This document shows positions 17,925 through 30,504 of a stretch of DNA of 64,000 nt, piece by piece. The first letter of the stretch is position 1. The number at the start of each line of letters is the position of its first letter. Source of the DNA: Phoronis australis (Eukaryota; Phoronida; Phoronidae); NCBI GenBank assembly GCA_002633005.1, contig NMRA01000204.1, forward strand, positions 514,272-578,271, in the 5' to 3' direction. The translations under genes were made by a program, and so were the position numbers. The notes below the pieces were generated by a model that worked only from the letters and a program-made list of their open reading frames with translations, did not search any database and was not told the origin of the DNA.

Positions 17925-20900
17925 ATGTCATTGTTTCAACCTGTTCTGAAGTGCGATATACAAAAAGTAGCCGAGTTATTGGGACAGAAACACGATCCGA
18001 ATTCTAAAGACAGACAAGGCAATGATTTTTCGTTTTTGTGTATTGGCAAACTTCTAGAGCAGTCGGACTGATCGAATCGTGCCTGAGTTATGTTAGGGTG
18101 AGCAAACCAATATGGCGGAAATTCAGCAAGAGCGAAATTTTGCCATTTTTCATGATTTTCACAAGCTCATATCTATTAGCATACTAAGTGGTGGAAAATG
18201 AAAAGTATGTCAGTGAAATATTTAATTTTTCTTCTTTCTATTGATATCCATTACAAAAAATTTGGACATTAATGANTGTCACTACTGTCAACTGTTCACT
18301 GCGGCTATGCATCCTGATCTTATATCGGAAGATTTTCTGCAAATTACGCTTCACCTAGCCTAAAATGCCAAAGTGTATACCAAGGGGGACACCTTTGGAG
18401 CCCGTATGAGTGATGTATTTAAATCTTTCCTACTCAAACAAATACTCATTTGTCAACAACATTGTTGGTAGACAGTGACCACTGTCTCCAGCTGACTAGA
18501 GGTGGTGCAGGCTATAGGAGGCTCATACACTGGAAGGTGTTTGAACATTTTTAACGCTGCGCGCAGCAGGTGGTATGACCTCGTATCCCCTGGCTTGCGC
18601 AGTGTAAAAATGGCCAGTTACCAATTTTGGGACTGAACGAGGGACCCCTCAAAGAAAAAGTTTGATAACAGGAATATTTCTTTGAGTTGGAAGGAATTAA
18701 GTCCATCGACGTCCTCCTAAGGTGTCCCTCTATGTGCAAAAGATATTTATAACAACGTGACTTTGATATTTTAGTCAGTGTGAGGCATAATTTGCCGAAA
18801 AGCTTCCGGCTTATGAAGATCCGGTAGGAGATACATCGTCTCCAGTCAGCTAGACATGGTGATCACTGTCTACATTGATGGTTGACCTCTAATACATGGG
18901 CTCAGCCCACAGTCAAATGGAAACTTGCTGGGGGATATAGAGTGGGTTTTGAGAAGTTACTATCGAGTTGCGAATAACCATATATATATATATATATATA
19001 TATACGATTACTTATTTCAGACTCTTTTTCCAGTCTATATGAAGCTTATTTGGGTCTCTACATTTATTAATTATAGATGGTTTTTCCACTCCTCCACAAT
19101 TAGTTACAGGGAGTGACAATGAACTAGACCAACAACGACAACCTGTGGTGTGTCAGTTGCCTATTGAGATTGGGCTTGCACCAACTGATATGTAAAGCCT
19201 CACGAATTTTAAGCTCCTTTGTTGTTACTGCCTAGCTAGTAATCCTCCTCAATTATTTGGGAACAATGTTGGGTCTATACTATTCCAGTTTCTACTATTA
19301 TTAGAAATCTTGAAAATTTTCGGTCTATACTATTATTGTTGTCTCTACAACTATTTGGAACCCGAGAGTACTTGCCATTTAGCCAGAAGGCAATAGATGG
19401 CAAACCATTCTTTATTCAGCTGAAGCCTACTTGTACACAATGATTATCGGCAATAGGCTATCATGCAAGAGCCGCCATTTTATATGGTGGTGACTGGTGT
19501 GTGGCTAAGAATTTGAGTAGTTCCTTAATTTTATTACAGCTAATCTATGTGAAAATTTTCCTCAAAGCCTGATTCTGTATGCTCACTAAGTGAGAGGTAG
19601 GCCCCTTGTTTTCTGAAATCTTCCAGTGACGTATGTTTTGGTAGGCAGTAGGTCAGCTAAGGTTTTGGCAAACTAGTTCTTATTAGGGACTAGCTGGTTT
19701 CTATCTGTTCTGACAAGTTATTTGTAGTAAAATGATGTCAAGTAGCTTTAATAGCAATGGAGGCTGACCCTTCCTACAAGGGCGCAGAGTGGTCACCTTC
19801 TTATTTATACCATATATAATGTCCCTCAGTAACTGCATCACATTTTGTATGGTCACTCTACCTGTATAGTCCCCTCGTGTCTTTTGGTATAGTCTTGGTG
19901 TGTAGCGAATATGCAGCACTGGTGTATACCTTATAACGCACACTGTGCATTTGTCTTCATGTTATACCTTTTCTAAGTTTCTTGAGATGCCAGGAAGTTG
20001 CCAATTAAATGACTGATGTAGATTATTAATTTCAGCCCAGGTCATGCTTTTTTAAAAGCTTCATAGTGGCGCATAAACAATGTTTGAAGTACCATGGTTT
20101 GCCAACCGAAGATTAAAAAACAAATCCCATATCAATTCTTATACATTTATTATCATAAGTAATATCACAATGTATCATTTTTTCTCGTCTAGCAGATTTT
20201 CTTTTTTAAAAATTGAACATATAAAAATACCATACGACAGGCTCAATTAAAAAAAATAGAGATCAGAACCCACAATGCTTATGTTTGGCCTTATGTAGTT
20301 AATTTTGATGCTAATTGAGGGTAAGATGTTGTCACAAAAAATTTTGATAAGTCATTTCTCCAATTTCCTCAACATCCAAATTTCTGTGGGTAATTATTTT
20401 GGAGTGGGTTACTGTGGTATTTAGGATGCTACTGAATAGTCCTAATTATTTCTTTACTGTTTTGCCATGAGCATATATGTATGCAGTGGCATGGGATTCT
20501 CATTTACTTTGAATGGTTTGTTTCAGGAAGGACAGTTATGCACATTGCATCTAGAAAGGGTTTTTCAACCATTATGCTGTTGTTACTTGAGAATGGAGCG
20601 GATGTGAATGTTGAAGACCAATTTGGCAACACTCCACTGCACATGTGCGGCCATATGGACACACTGAAGGTTCTTTATGAGCACGGCGCAAATATAAACA
20701 CTTTGTAAGTGTAGTAATGTACAATACGGGTAATTCTTAATATTTAAACTTGGGTGAATGTTATAAGCAAACTTTGTTTAAAGGAATAGATTCCTTTGAA
20801 CAAAGTCATGTTGTGTATAGAAAAGTTCAATTTCTATTTTTTGCAGTTTGTAAAAGTGTCATAATTTGCTCCTGCCTTACGACTTTACAAAATATAGTGT

Positions 20901-22135
20901 GTAATTAGATGTGTACATCAATTTTTATCAGTTCTTAGTGATAAATAATTTGATATGTCTTGGTTGTCTTGTTTTGCTTTTTACCTTTTTGAGACAAAAA
21001 TTTCACAAATAAAAATGTATCTACTAATATTTGATTCCGAAATACTTTCACAAGATGTTAGGTTTTGAAAATTTCACCCTTTTGACAAAATTTCACATGA
21101 AGGAATCCATGCTTAATGGCTGACTTTATAAACAGCTGCACCATATTGAACTTCCCTATCCCGCCAGACGACAATCACGGCTTTGGTGGACAGGCGGTCA
21201 CCGCCAGCAGCAGATCCTGTGTAGAAAGTTTCAAACTAGTGATATAAACGGTGTTGCAGTGCTTTTCTTTTTATCATAATGCCATTAAATATTCACTGAT
21301 GTAGGAAAGATAGCTTATAGAAAAAGTCAAACCTCATAAAATATGCATGGATTAAAACATCATGTTGGTAAGCATACATTTCCCTCTGCGAAGAAGAATC
21401 TGCGGCCGCGTAGTTGGTGGCTGCCACTGATAAAGCTGGAGAATTTCGATCCCAGCCAGTATAAAAAAATAACTTAACCTAATTGAACAACGGGAAAGAT
21501 TGACAATGGAATTTATTCCACTGTTTTTAAATTAATAGACCACTATGTAGTTTATTGAATTTCTGTCCACCAAATCTGAGTCAGGATTGACCGGAAGTCA
21601 CTTTCTCGTTCTCCTTACTCTAGAGAGTACCAATATGAAAAGTCCCCTATTCAGAAATTGTCTACCTTGCTTTGCAAGATATATGTCATGTCCACCTAAT
21701 GTTACTCATAGTGTACTTTAAAAATTTGCTTGGGGATGAACACATTACAAACCAATTTGGTAAATGAACATTCTCTTGTGTTTGTTGTTACCTTGAAACT
21801 TGAAACCACAGAGTATATTATATTTCAGGAATCTAGCTGGCCTGACACCTTTTGATCTAGCAAGGAGACGTGGTGTTCCAAAGGAAGTTGTTGATGAGCT
21901 CAAACACTGGTCAGGTGAGGTACTTGACCACCAGGGACTCCTTGCACCATCTGGATGTGTGGGTTTGTTGCAGGAGTTCACAACCTCGGTTGGCCCTGTT
22001 AACCTGTTGGTGTTGTTAACTTGCCTGGTTCTTGTGTCATTTTATGTGGCATGCTTAGTGACTGGATACACATGGTATGGAACAGACACTAGAACATTGG
22101 TGGAGACAGCTGGTCAAAGGCATATTGAACTATGA
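17925..22135 (+). CDS. ANKRD46: ANKRD46-like ankyrin-repeat, tail-anchored membrane protein
   Basis: Coding exons are 17925-18018, 20527-20704 and 21829-22135, giving 192 residues (vertebrate ANKRD46 is about 230). The match is collinear: a DPNSKDRQGR block across the first junction, GNTPLHMCGHMDTL in the second exon, LTPFDLARRRGVPKEVV in the third, and one C-terminal transmembrane helix at about residues 149-169. Ankyrin repeats occupy roughly residues 5-115. An in-frame upstream ATG at 17868 would add 19 residues; I chose 17925 because the added stretch has no counterpart in the family. The first intron starts with GC rather than GT (AAG|GCAATG). The last 25 codons lie inside the first unit of an 80-base tandem array that continues into the 3' untranslated region. 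Confidence 0.88.
18293..18870. mobile_element. Second copy of the foldback element family
   Basis: In the first intron of the ANKRD46-like gene, blocks such as GTCCCTCTATGTGCAAAAGATATTTATA, GTGTGAGGCATAATTTGCCGAAAAGCTTCCGG and CAATTTTGGGACTGAACGAGGGACC closely match the arms of the element at 16493-17429. The left part is diverged and contains an ambiguous base near 18276 just outside it. Ends are not precisely defined. Confidence 0.65.
18978..19005. repeat. (TA)n microsatellite
   Basis: An uninterrupted run of about 13 AT dinucleotides lies in the first intron of the ANKRD46-like gene. Confidence 0.9.
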
Positions 22136-22428
22136 AGGTGATTAGATACATGGGAGATAATACAGACACTTAAATATTGGTAGAGACAGCTGGCCAGAGG
22201 CATGTTGAACTATGAAGGTGAATGGATACATGGGAGGTAATACAGACACTTGAATATTGGTGGAGACAGCTGGTCAGAGGCATGTTGAACTATGAAGGTG
22301 AATGGATACATGGGAGATAATACAGATACTTGAATATTGGTAGAGACAGCTGGTCAGAGGCATGTTGAACTATGAAGATGAATGGATACATGGTAGATAA
22401 TACAGACACTTGAATAATGGTGAAGACA
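22061..22428. repeat. 80-base tandem array spanning the ANKRD46-like stop codon
   Basis: Units start at 22061, 22141, 22221, 22301 and 22381, so the period is exactly 80. The marker ACAGACACT or ACAGATACT recurs at the same place in each. The first unit is coding to the TGA at 22133-22135; the others are 3' untranslated. The last unit is partial. Confidence 0.92.
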
Positions 22429-22929
22429 AACACTTGGCACTTGGAACGTCTGCACATCAAGGTTATTCAACTATTCATCTCAATTGGTTTTCCTTAGTTG
22501 TTTATCAAATCATACAAATTTTATGATTGTTTGTTTTTAGTTGTTAGTTGCCCTTTTTATACACATAATATTTGTCATAGGGAAGTCCTGCCCCAAGAGA
22601 TATCTAACAGCAACATATGCAAGAACCTGCATGGTTTAATGCTGTCAATACAATAATGACCACTAAGCTACAGGTATCAGGCATGTTGATTTCCATGGAA
22701 CACTAATCCTATCTGATCAAATAACTCTCACATAGTGGGCTTTGTGGTACATGGTCACTGCCTTTGCATTCTGTTCAGCAACATGGTAACTGATTTCAGG
22801 TAAAGCTTGGCGGTGGTACAATGTAGTACAGAATGTTGGTTTGTTTCAATTTCATGGCTGTGAAATACTCATCGTATTTTGCAAGTTTGAAAAAAGAAAT
22901 TGTGCTAATCTGTACTGTTGTTGAAAAAA

Positions 22930-23170
22930 TAATTGCAGGCAGTCTGGTACACGTTGTACCAGACGTGCGCATGCAGCTCAGGTGGGCCCATTACACTGAT
23001 CAACTGGAACCATTGTTATTCTTTATTAATATATAGATAAAACTGAGCTGAGGAGCTAGCGACCTGACTTGAGGGTCTAGCAGTGTGTCCCAGTGGGTCT
23101 TAAACAAACGACCTTGAGTAAAGGAAGTGGACACCCACCTGTCCCACTGGCCACACTGCCTCCTCTGTTG
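22930..23170 (-). mobile_element. tRNA-derived SINE, full length
   Basis: Reading the minus strand from about 23165, the head has an A-box-like TGGCCAGTGGG and a degenerate B box. The body (ACACTGCTAGACCCT, AGCTCCTC, TATATATTAATAAA) and the tail GTCTGGTACAACGTGTACCAGAC follow. The same order is found at 52540-52750 on +. The tail is a perfect 10-base inverted repeat. Confidence 0.75.
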
Positions 23171-23741
23171 AAGATAGTGATGTTTGAATGGCAGAATATA
23201 TTTATTATAATTTCACTTGGAGAAATATTACAAACGAAACAATTTACACATCTAGTAAGTTGGTACATGGTAACAGCTAGTCTTTCATATTTAAAGCATT
23301 TGTTGCTATATGGTAACAGCTAGTTGTTCATATTTAAAACATTTGTCATGTTAAAGTGACAATGTCATCAAGAAAAGACAAACTGTTTTCTAAGAACAGC
23401 CTCAACTTGGAATCAAACTCACCAACTCAGCAGTCACATTCAATAGCTTTGCTGGCAGAGATAAACTTCACTCATTAAATTGTTTTACAGCTCTGGTCAA
23501 AGCTAATTACTTAGGTTAATTGTACATAATAATAATAATCTCAAAAGTGCATTTTTCGACCCAGCAAAACTGAGCATATCCCTTTAACTTGGCTCAGTTA
23601 TTCCAGTTATACCGAAGATGGACTGCGAGTTTGCACCTTATGTGGATATTTCAGGAGATCCTCGTTATTGAATAACTCCATGAGTCTTTCCCAATCACAT
23701 TAGGAACGTGCCTAGATTTGATCCCTCTGTTTGCAAACTTC

Positions 23742-26700
23742 CTAAAAGTTCTTGAGGCTTGTGGACTTAAGTCTAAATGTGGCAGTACCCCGTTCCTCGA
23801 TGACATCATTTGTTTCCTTTAAATTCTCTGCTATTGCATGCACTAGTGGATGATTCGATGAGTAATTATTTGTTACAAGAACATGCAATGCGTTCTCAAA
23901 TAGCGCCTTTGCACCAACGTAATCTCCCAAGTCTCGAATAACAACTGCGAGATTATTCATAGGCACTCCAAGGCTCACGTGGTTCTTCCCAAAAATGTTT
24001 TCTCTGATCTGGATTGATTCGCTGTGACAATCTTTCGCACCGTTCATGTCTCCTTTCTTTGCTTTTAGAAACCCTAAATTTGAAACGGTGTTTGCGTATA
24101 AGATCCTGTTCTTTCCATACACCGATTCATGCGCTTGTAGGGCCTGTCTGTAACAACTCTCCGCTTTCCCAAGCTCAGCTTTGTCTTCGTGTATTTTTGC
24201 CAGTCCAGTCAACGCCTCAAAAGACGCTACATGCTTCGGACCTTTTTCATTTTCATATATGGAAAGAGCTGTATCGTAATTTTGTTTTGCGCCGATAGGA
24301 TCACCTGCTTCGTAAGCATTTCCCGCCATACTTGTCAGTATGTCGGCATACTCCTCATTCTTTTTACCAAATGCTTTTATGTGAATGGTAAGGGCAGTTC
24401 TAAAATGTTCTTCTGCCTCACTGAAATTCTTTTGCTCACGCAACAAAATACCGATGTTATGGTGAATGGAAGCACACTTTATGTGTTCCTCTCCCTGAAT
24501 TTGCTGAAGAATACGTAACGACCTCTCGTAACACCCTTTAGCTTCTACAAGTTCGCCGTTTTCCTTCAACACTAAACCGAGATTGTTTAATACAGGTGCT
24601 AAACTGATGTGATGGCGCCCGTACTCATTTTCAAGAATTGAAATGGCCTTGTAGAAGTTTGTTTTAGCCGCTTCCTCTTTCCCCAGCTGCAGTTGAACCG
24701 AACCGAGGTCGTTCATAGCTTTAGCGCAATCGACATGTTTATTGCCAAGTGAAGACGTTTTGTTGGACAACACCCTCTCAAACAACGTTTCTGCATCCTC
24801 CAGTTTGTCTTGCTTGAAAGCAACTGTTGCCATGTAACTAAGTACGTCAGCAGACTCTGCACTTGTCTTACCGTAAACGTTTTCCTTAATTTTTAGAGAT
24901 TGTTCCAATATTCTTTTTGCCTCGTAAAAGTCTTCTAGAGTCGTTAAAACTATTCCCAGTTGTAGAAGAGTAGAACCGAGGTCATCGTTATCGTATCCCA
25001 AATGTCTGCTTTGAATGGCCATTGCTTTCTCTAAGTCTTCCCTTGCTTGTCCTAAGTTACCAGCTTTATGCAAGAAATTACCCAATTCCGAATGAGCCTG
25101 CCCGACCTTAAGATGTAGACCTCCATATCTGCCCTTTCGAATGACAAGCAATTTCCTGAATACTACTTCTGAGCATTCTTTGTCATTAAGCCGCAATACC
25201 TGCTCGAAAAACGATAAAAGGTCATCGTGCAGTTCGTAAACTCTGAACTGGTTAATGCTTGCAGATGCTGAGTACAGTTTATTGTCGTCCAGAAGTTTGT
25301 CGAACGCTTTGATATGTGGCACGATATAGTGGAGTAATTTCATGTCAGTTGTTTTTGTTGCATCCTTTGGACAGATTTGTACTAAGCTCGAAAGCAACGG
25401 CTGGAGAACGTCTGTTAAAAAGTCAATGCTGAGAAGGTCAGGCAATCTCTTGGTGGCATACAAGCTGACATTGACAACTTTCAACAGTAAGCGGTTGACA
25501 TGAATAAAGCCCGCTTGGGAACTCGACTGAACAAGTGAATACTCTTGCAGAATTTGGACTGCGCGTCGTGCTTCCGATTTATCATCAAACGGGTGATTTT
25601 GGGCGAACAAATCAATGGGAATATTGTCAGGAAACAGCACTGAACACCACATAAGCAGTAGGAGAGCCTTTTCGTATTCTTCCTTCAGTTTCTTGAGTGA
25701 CAATAACCACACCTTCAGAAGACCTTGCTCTGCTTCGTCCACGCCACACTCTATTCCGACCAAACCTACCAAGGTTTTGTCAAGTAGCTCAAGATAGTCG
25801 CTCACAGTACACTGGTGTTTCTTGATGTACGACGTTGCCAAAGTTAAGGATAGCGGGTGGCGACCTAATGCGTCTGCTAGCTGAGAGCGGTCTGCGGGCC
25901 GGACATTCATGTGGGCTTCTATAAATGAATCGCATTCTTGTTCAGAGAAAACGTCTAGTCGTATGTTGTTGAAACCTTTAAGGTTTCTCCCAGTCAACAG
26001 TACGTGCTGTTTGTTCTTGCGAATGCTTGCGTGGGGTAGGTAGGTGAATAGCTGGTTTTTGTCATTTGTTATATTGTCAAAGACGAGAAGATACGACTCC
26101 ATTCTGCGAAGATGACTGTGAAGTTGTTGTATGACTTCGTCGGTCGTTTGAGACTTCGTGTCAATGCCCAGGTCAATGGCAAAATCAATCAATGATGCTA
26201 CAATTGTTTCTTGTTCAGCGTCGATCCAGCGTACGAGTTGATATGAAAAACGTTCACGATATGCATATTCTAGGGCAAGTTGTGACTTGCCCACACCATC
26301 GTTCCCGATGACTCCAATATGCTCGCATCCATTAAAAAGTTCCTTAATTTGATCCAAATGCTTCTGACGACCAATGAAGTTGACGCGATTGTTAAGCCTC
26401 TCTGCCATGTGGCGTTCGTTCGCTGGAAATGAAGAATGGTGGAATATATGCATTGACATTTACGTTAAACTAAGTTGACGAAAAAATACTTTGTGGATAA
26501 AAAATAGTCGTTAGGCAAATTTTGGCATATCGGCAATTGAAGTTCGCATCGACGAAGGTATTACGTATTATACGTATTACTTGATTGTGTCAACCAACAT
26601 ACCGGGGGGGGGGGGGGGNGCGTGCCGCCACTTGGGTAGAGTTTTTGCTCTCACTGGTTTGTCTGGGTGGATATTTTTGCTTTCGATTATCCAGATAAAA

Positions 26701-27121
26701 CGTACGTTAGGATATTAAGGCGGTGCAGCCGGTACCCGATCGGAACCTGCGTATGCACAAAGACCTCTGTACGGTCTGTGATGTGTGTTTTAAACATTAG
26801 CCTACCTGCGGGGGTGTTTGGGACGTCTCGGAAAACACCAACTCTTTCGTAGTTTTCTAAAATGTTAACAAGCCATGGATACTCCTCAGTTATAGCTTCT
26901 ATGAAATTCCGATAGGCAGAAAGTCCTTTTGTTAACAGTGTATCCACCAGAGCTCGCGAACTGCCTTGAGAAGTTGGCTGAGATTTGATACGGTTGGCAG
27001 TGGTTTGGTCGATCACCCCATCTTTTGCTAACTTCTCTAGGACGCCGTCTCTACGTAGATCGAGCTCGTTTATAATCCGCATACGGTGTCGCTGAAGACG
27101 ACCTGTGCCGCCGCGATCCAT
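23742..27121 (-). CDS. CARD-NB-ARC-TPR STAND ATPase (Apaf-1-like signalling protein)
   Basis: Two coding exons, 27121-26806 and 26422-23742, join in phase 1 (GCAG|GT...CCAG|CG) to give 998 residues. Residues 1 to about 95 form a CARD with RAIDD/Apaf-1-like spacing. A nucleotide-binding domain follows, with P-loop GNDGVGKS at 145-152, Walker B YLLVFDNI at 216-223, a LLTGRN sensor block and a GRHPLSLTLA motif equivalent to GLPL. About 545-965 hold ten tandem 42-residue kinesin-light-chain-type TPRs. Family knowledge: such proteins oligomerise on a ligand and recruit CARD partners in cell death or innate immunity. The ligand is unknown, and TPRs replace the WD40 repeats of Apaf-1. The acceptor at 27128-27129 lies six bases before the ATG, so a 5' untranslated exon exists. 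Confidence 0.9.
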
Positions 27122-27977
27122 TCTACACTGAAACAAAGACAAAATGGTTAATTGGAGGTTGTGCATGAAATGAAAAAGAACAACTACATCTTTTGACACA
27201 TTTTTATTGTAGGCCTTTGGAATTCATTGACGCGAAAACATATATTCACACAGCTGGCTCTTGAAAGCTTTCTAATAATTTACAATTTCTTATAATAAAT
27301 TTCCAATATCCTAGATTCCGGGCAATTCACTTCTTATTTTTTGGTTTTGCTTCCTTTTCAACTAATCAGATCAGCAAGGTTGTGGCGTCGTTGTAAGGCG
27401 TGTGGCTGGCTGAACATTTAATTTCTACAAGACCGAATCTGTGACTTGAAAGTCACAATAAAAGAAAACTCTAGATCAGCGCTCTGTGATTGGTCGGTTA
27501 TAGGGGAACTTGAGAACGGGGACACTATCAGTTTTACGACCGAAAACACATTTTTGTGTTGTTTATGAATAGGATGGTCTTTCTGAAATTATTAGCTTTG
27601 ACTAGAGCTATAAAACAATAAATTCGTTCTGTATTTCATTGCAAATCACCAATTTCCGCCCGTTGTCTAACAGACAGTCACCGAAATCAAGGCCTGTGAC
27701 TTAATCACTTAAATGCTCCTAAGAATCTCGGCCATTTGTAGATTGAGGTTTAGCTCCACAAGCAGAGCATTAAACCGCGACCATGTCGATTTCACGTTCG
27801 ATTCCGTGCTGAAGCTGATTTCAGAAAGTCACTTTACTCGTCGATCAAATGATGTTCCTTTAAATACATGTTATGAACCACACATTGAAACATTTAGCTG
27901 AAGTTGTACTGTACAAAATTTATCAAAATCACACTAACTGTTTCCCATCAGTTGATAGAATATATGCAAGCGCTTAC

Positions 27978-28026
27978 CTGTTAACGATACCGCAAGCAGT
28001 GTAATTGCTAATTGTTTCGTACGCAT
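27978..28026 (-). other. Candidate upstream exon with short signal-like frame
   Basis: ATG at 28026 opens a frame MRTKQLAITLLAVSLT ending at a good donor (ACAG|GTAAGC, exon end 27978). Spliced to the exon beginning at 27127 it would read GTG TAG and stop one base before the CARD start codon, making a 17-codon upstream frame. It could instead be the signal-peptide exon of another small gene; I found no convincing partner exon between 27977 and 27130. Confidence 0.35.
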
Positions 28027-29049
28027 CACTATTGACTCCTTGGTGATCGTAATATCTCGGCTGTATCACAATAGAAAAACAATGCAGTGGTCTCCATATT
28101 GACCAAGTGTATCGAATTGGTGTCATTCATCCATTTAGATATTCTCGCACATTGATTGACCTGTTGGTGTAAGGGCAGAGCCAAATTTTACGCTTCTCTT
28201 ATTTATCAATAACTTTTGTTGATCGCATAATGAGAATGACAGAAACTATGCGGTTACTAACTGTTGGTTGATCCGACTATGGACGTGACCAAACAATTAA
28301 GAGATGGTTTACTTCTTGATAAATGATATAATGCACACATCCGCGTAATTACACACATAACCCTGTAACCACAATAATGCGTTTTTGACAAAAGACGCAT
28401 ATGCGCACGTGTCTAAACTCTTTGGACATTTTTAGGCTCTATCCCTTTCAGGCCTGTTCATGTGAGTATTTTGCCGATTGTTTCGGGATTAATAATCCGA
28501 ATTTTTTTGTTCGAGAGAACGTTCAATGATTCCGCAAGTTCTGCGTTTATGCATGCAATAAACTTTCAGGATTCTAAGATTAATTCGAAATTGAAAACAC
28601 GTCTATGTCTACCATTTTGTGACGCACGTAAGAATCTTCAATCACATGTTAATTTAGAAACGGGCTCTTTGGTTTTACTCTACTCACGAGTCTTTTTCAT
28701 ATACAGAGGCGCAGCGACATAAAGGTGCATGTACCTAAGTGTGCATGTATGGTATGACATACACAAGGCTACTATTTTTATTTTTAAAACAAACACACGA
28801 AATATGAAAATTAAGAAAGTGACGCAACGCTCCAGGAGCAATTATTCTTGTGTTAATTTAAACCCACTGTTATCCTAGCAAAATATATTTTGCTTCTTAC
28901 GAAGAAATTTTAGGGTTCAAACTCTACGGCTTATCAAAACAAATTTTCTGCACAAGGATGTTCCAAAAGTTGTTAAAAATTGTTTCATCTCATGATCTTA
29001 CAATCCAGTGGTGTTTACGTTTTACGATATTAGACACAAAAAGTTGTTC

Positions 29050-29431
29050 AAAATGGGAAAAGTCCCAGTGCCCGTACACGACAAGCGGCAAACTATTCAG
29101 CTGCGCGACTTGCAGTTAGCTGGTTCTGTGTGCTCGTCAATCTCTCGCCGCGCCGTGCAAAAGACCAGTCGCATCATGCGCCAGTGTTCTTAAAGCACCC
29201 GTGACTCTTGGCGTATGTTCCTCAATACGAATCACTGTCGATTACAATGTCACAGACTGAAGTTTCAAAAGTTCTTCGACGCCGTGTCTCCACGAAATTT
29301 GACGCACATGTTGGTAATGAAGAGAGGACAACTGGTGTAGATTTTAGAATCGATCCTTCAACCGCGGAAATATCCGAGACCCATTACGCACCCCTTGTAA
29401 CTTTACCCTTTGCCGTGCACACAGCGAATGT
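29050..29431 (+). other. Possible coding fragments of unknown identity
   Basis: A locally GC-richer stretch holds an open frame from ATG at 29053 to 29193 and a second open stretch ending at AAT|GTAAGTC (near 29430) after a possible acceptor ACAG at about 29252. Composition and the donor suggest exons, but I recognise neither the proteins nor a complete gene. This is a weak call. Confidence 0.22.
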
Positions 29432-30050
29432 AAGTCATAAGTAATGCGTATATGCCATATTTTCGAATTTGCAATATTTGGGCTGGTCAACCTCATCAAC
29501 GTCGGAATCCTTTAAAATTCTACTAGCAAACTATTAAGTAGGTCTAAGTAGTTTAAAGTTTACTTAATTCAGACTTGTAACAGTTATGCTAGCCATATTT
29601 AATATAATTTTCGACTAATGTCCCTCAACAAAATTCAAATACTGAGTAACAACAAATACACAAACAATGGAGGTAATTTTATTGAACAATAAACAATATC
29701 ATAAAAGTATAAAACATACAAAAGTTTTCTGGTGACCTATGTAATAATAATAATAAATAGACTGTCAAAATAGCAAAGTTCTACAAATTAAAGCTGGTCA
29801 AAGACAACAAAGAAAGTCAAACTATAAACTAGCAACAAATAAAATTACAGCAGAGTAGAAAAGCAAATACATAAACAGACAATAAATTAACATATATAGA
29901 CAATAAATTAACATAAATTCACCAAAACAAGAAATTCAACAAAAGTATATTGCTACACAACCCAATTCTGACCCTAGAAAAGTGGACAGACATTTATCAA
30001 GTACAACAGAGAGCTGATTACAGAACCAGACAGTGACAACACAAGGTCAG

Positions 30051-30212
30051 CACACTGCACAAACAGTGTTAAGTTTTACTACAAGCCAACTTAGCTGTGT
30101 AAAGCACACTGCACAAATAGTGTTAAGTTTTACTACAAGCCAACTTAGCTGTGTAAAGCACACCGCACAAACAGTGTTAAGTTTTACTACAAGCCAGCTT
30201 AGCTGTGTAAAA
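30051..30212. repeat. 54-base tandem repeat, three copies
   Basis: Units start at 30051, 30105 and 30159 and are nearly identical. The period is a multiple of three and one + frame stays open across it, but no splice sites or start context support coding. It lies about 1.2 kb downstream of the stop codon of the minus-strand gene at 31428-35828. Confidence 0.85.
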
Positions 30213-30260
30213 GGAGACTACTAAATTACAAAACACTTCTAAAACTTTTACAGTAAACAC

Positions 30261-30504
30261 CAGGGCTTGGAATGACCAATGACAAAAAAGTTTTCAGGTG
30301 ATGTTTTGTTTCACAAATAAATAGGCTTGTATGATAGAAATATTTTTTGTGTTGTAAAATTTAACTGAAATAAATGTTTTTGCACGAATAAAGTCAAAAT
30401 AATTATAAAAAAGAGACGAAAAAAGAGGAAACTGGAAATCAAATGAGAGGAAATTGAAACCAAAATGAGGAAATCCTCTTAAAAAAGGAAAATTCCAAGT
30501 CCTG
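30261..30504. mobile_element. MITE with CAGGGCTTGGAAT termini
   Basis: The left end CAGGGCTTGGAATGACCAATGAC is identical to the element at 62897. The right end AATTCCAAGTCCTG is its imperfect inverse. The interior is purine-rich (AAAGAGGAAACTGG) and has no transposase. A more degraded relative with the same interior is at about 34325-34490. Confidence 0.75.
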
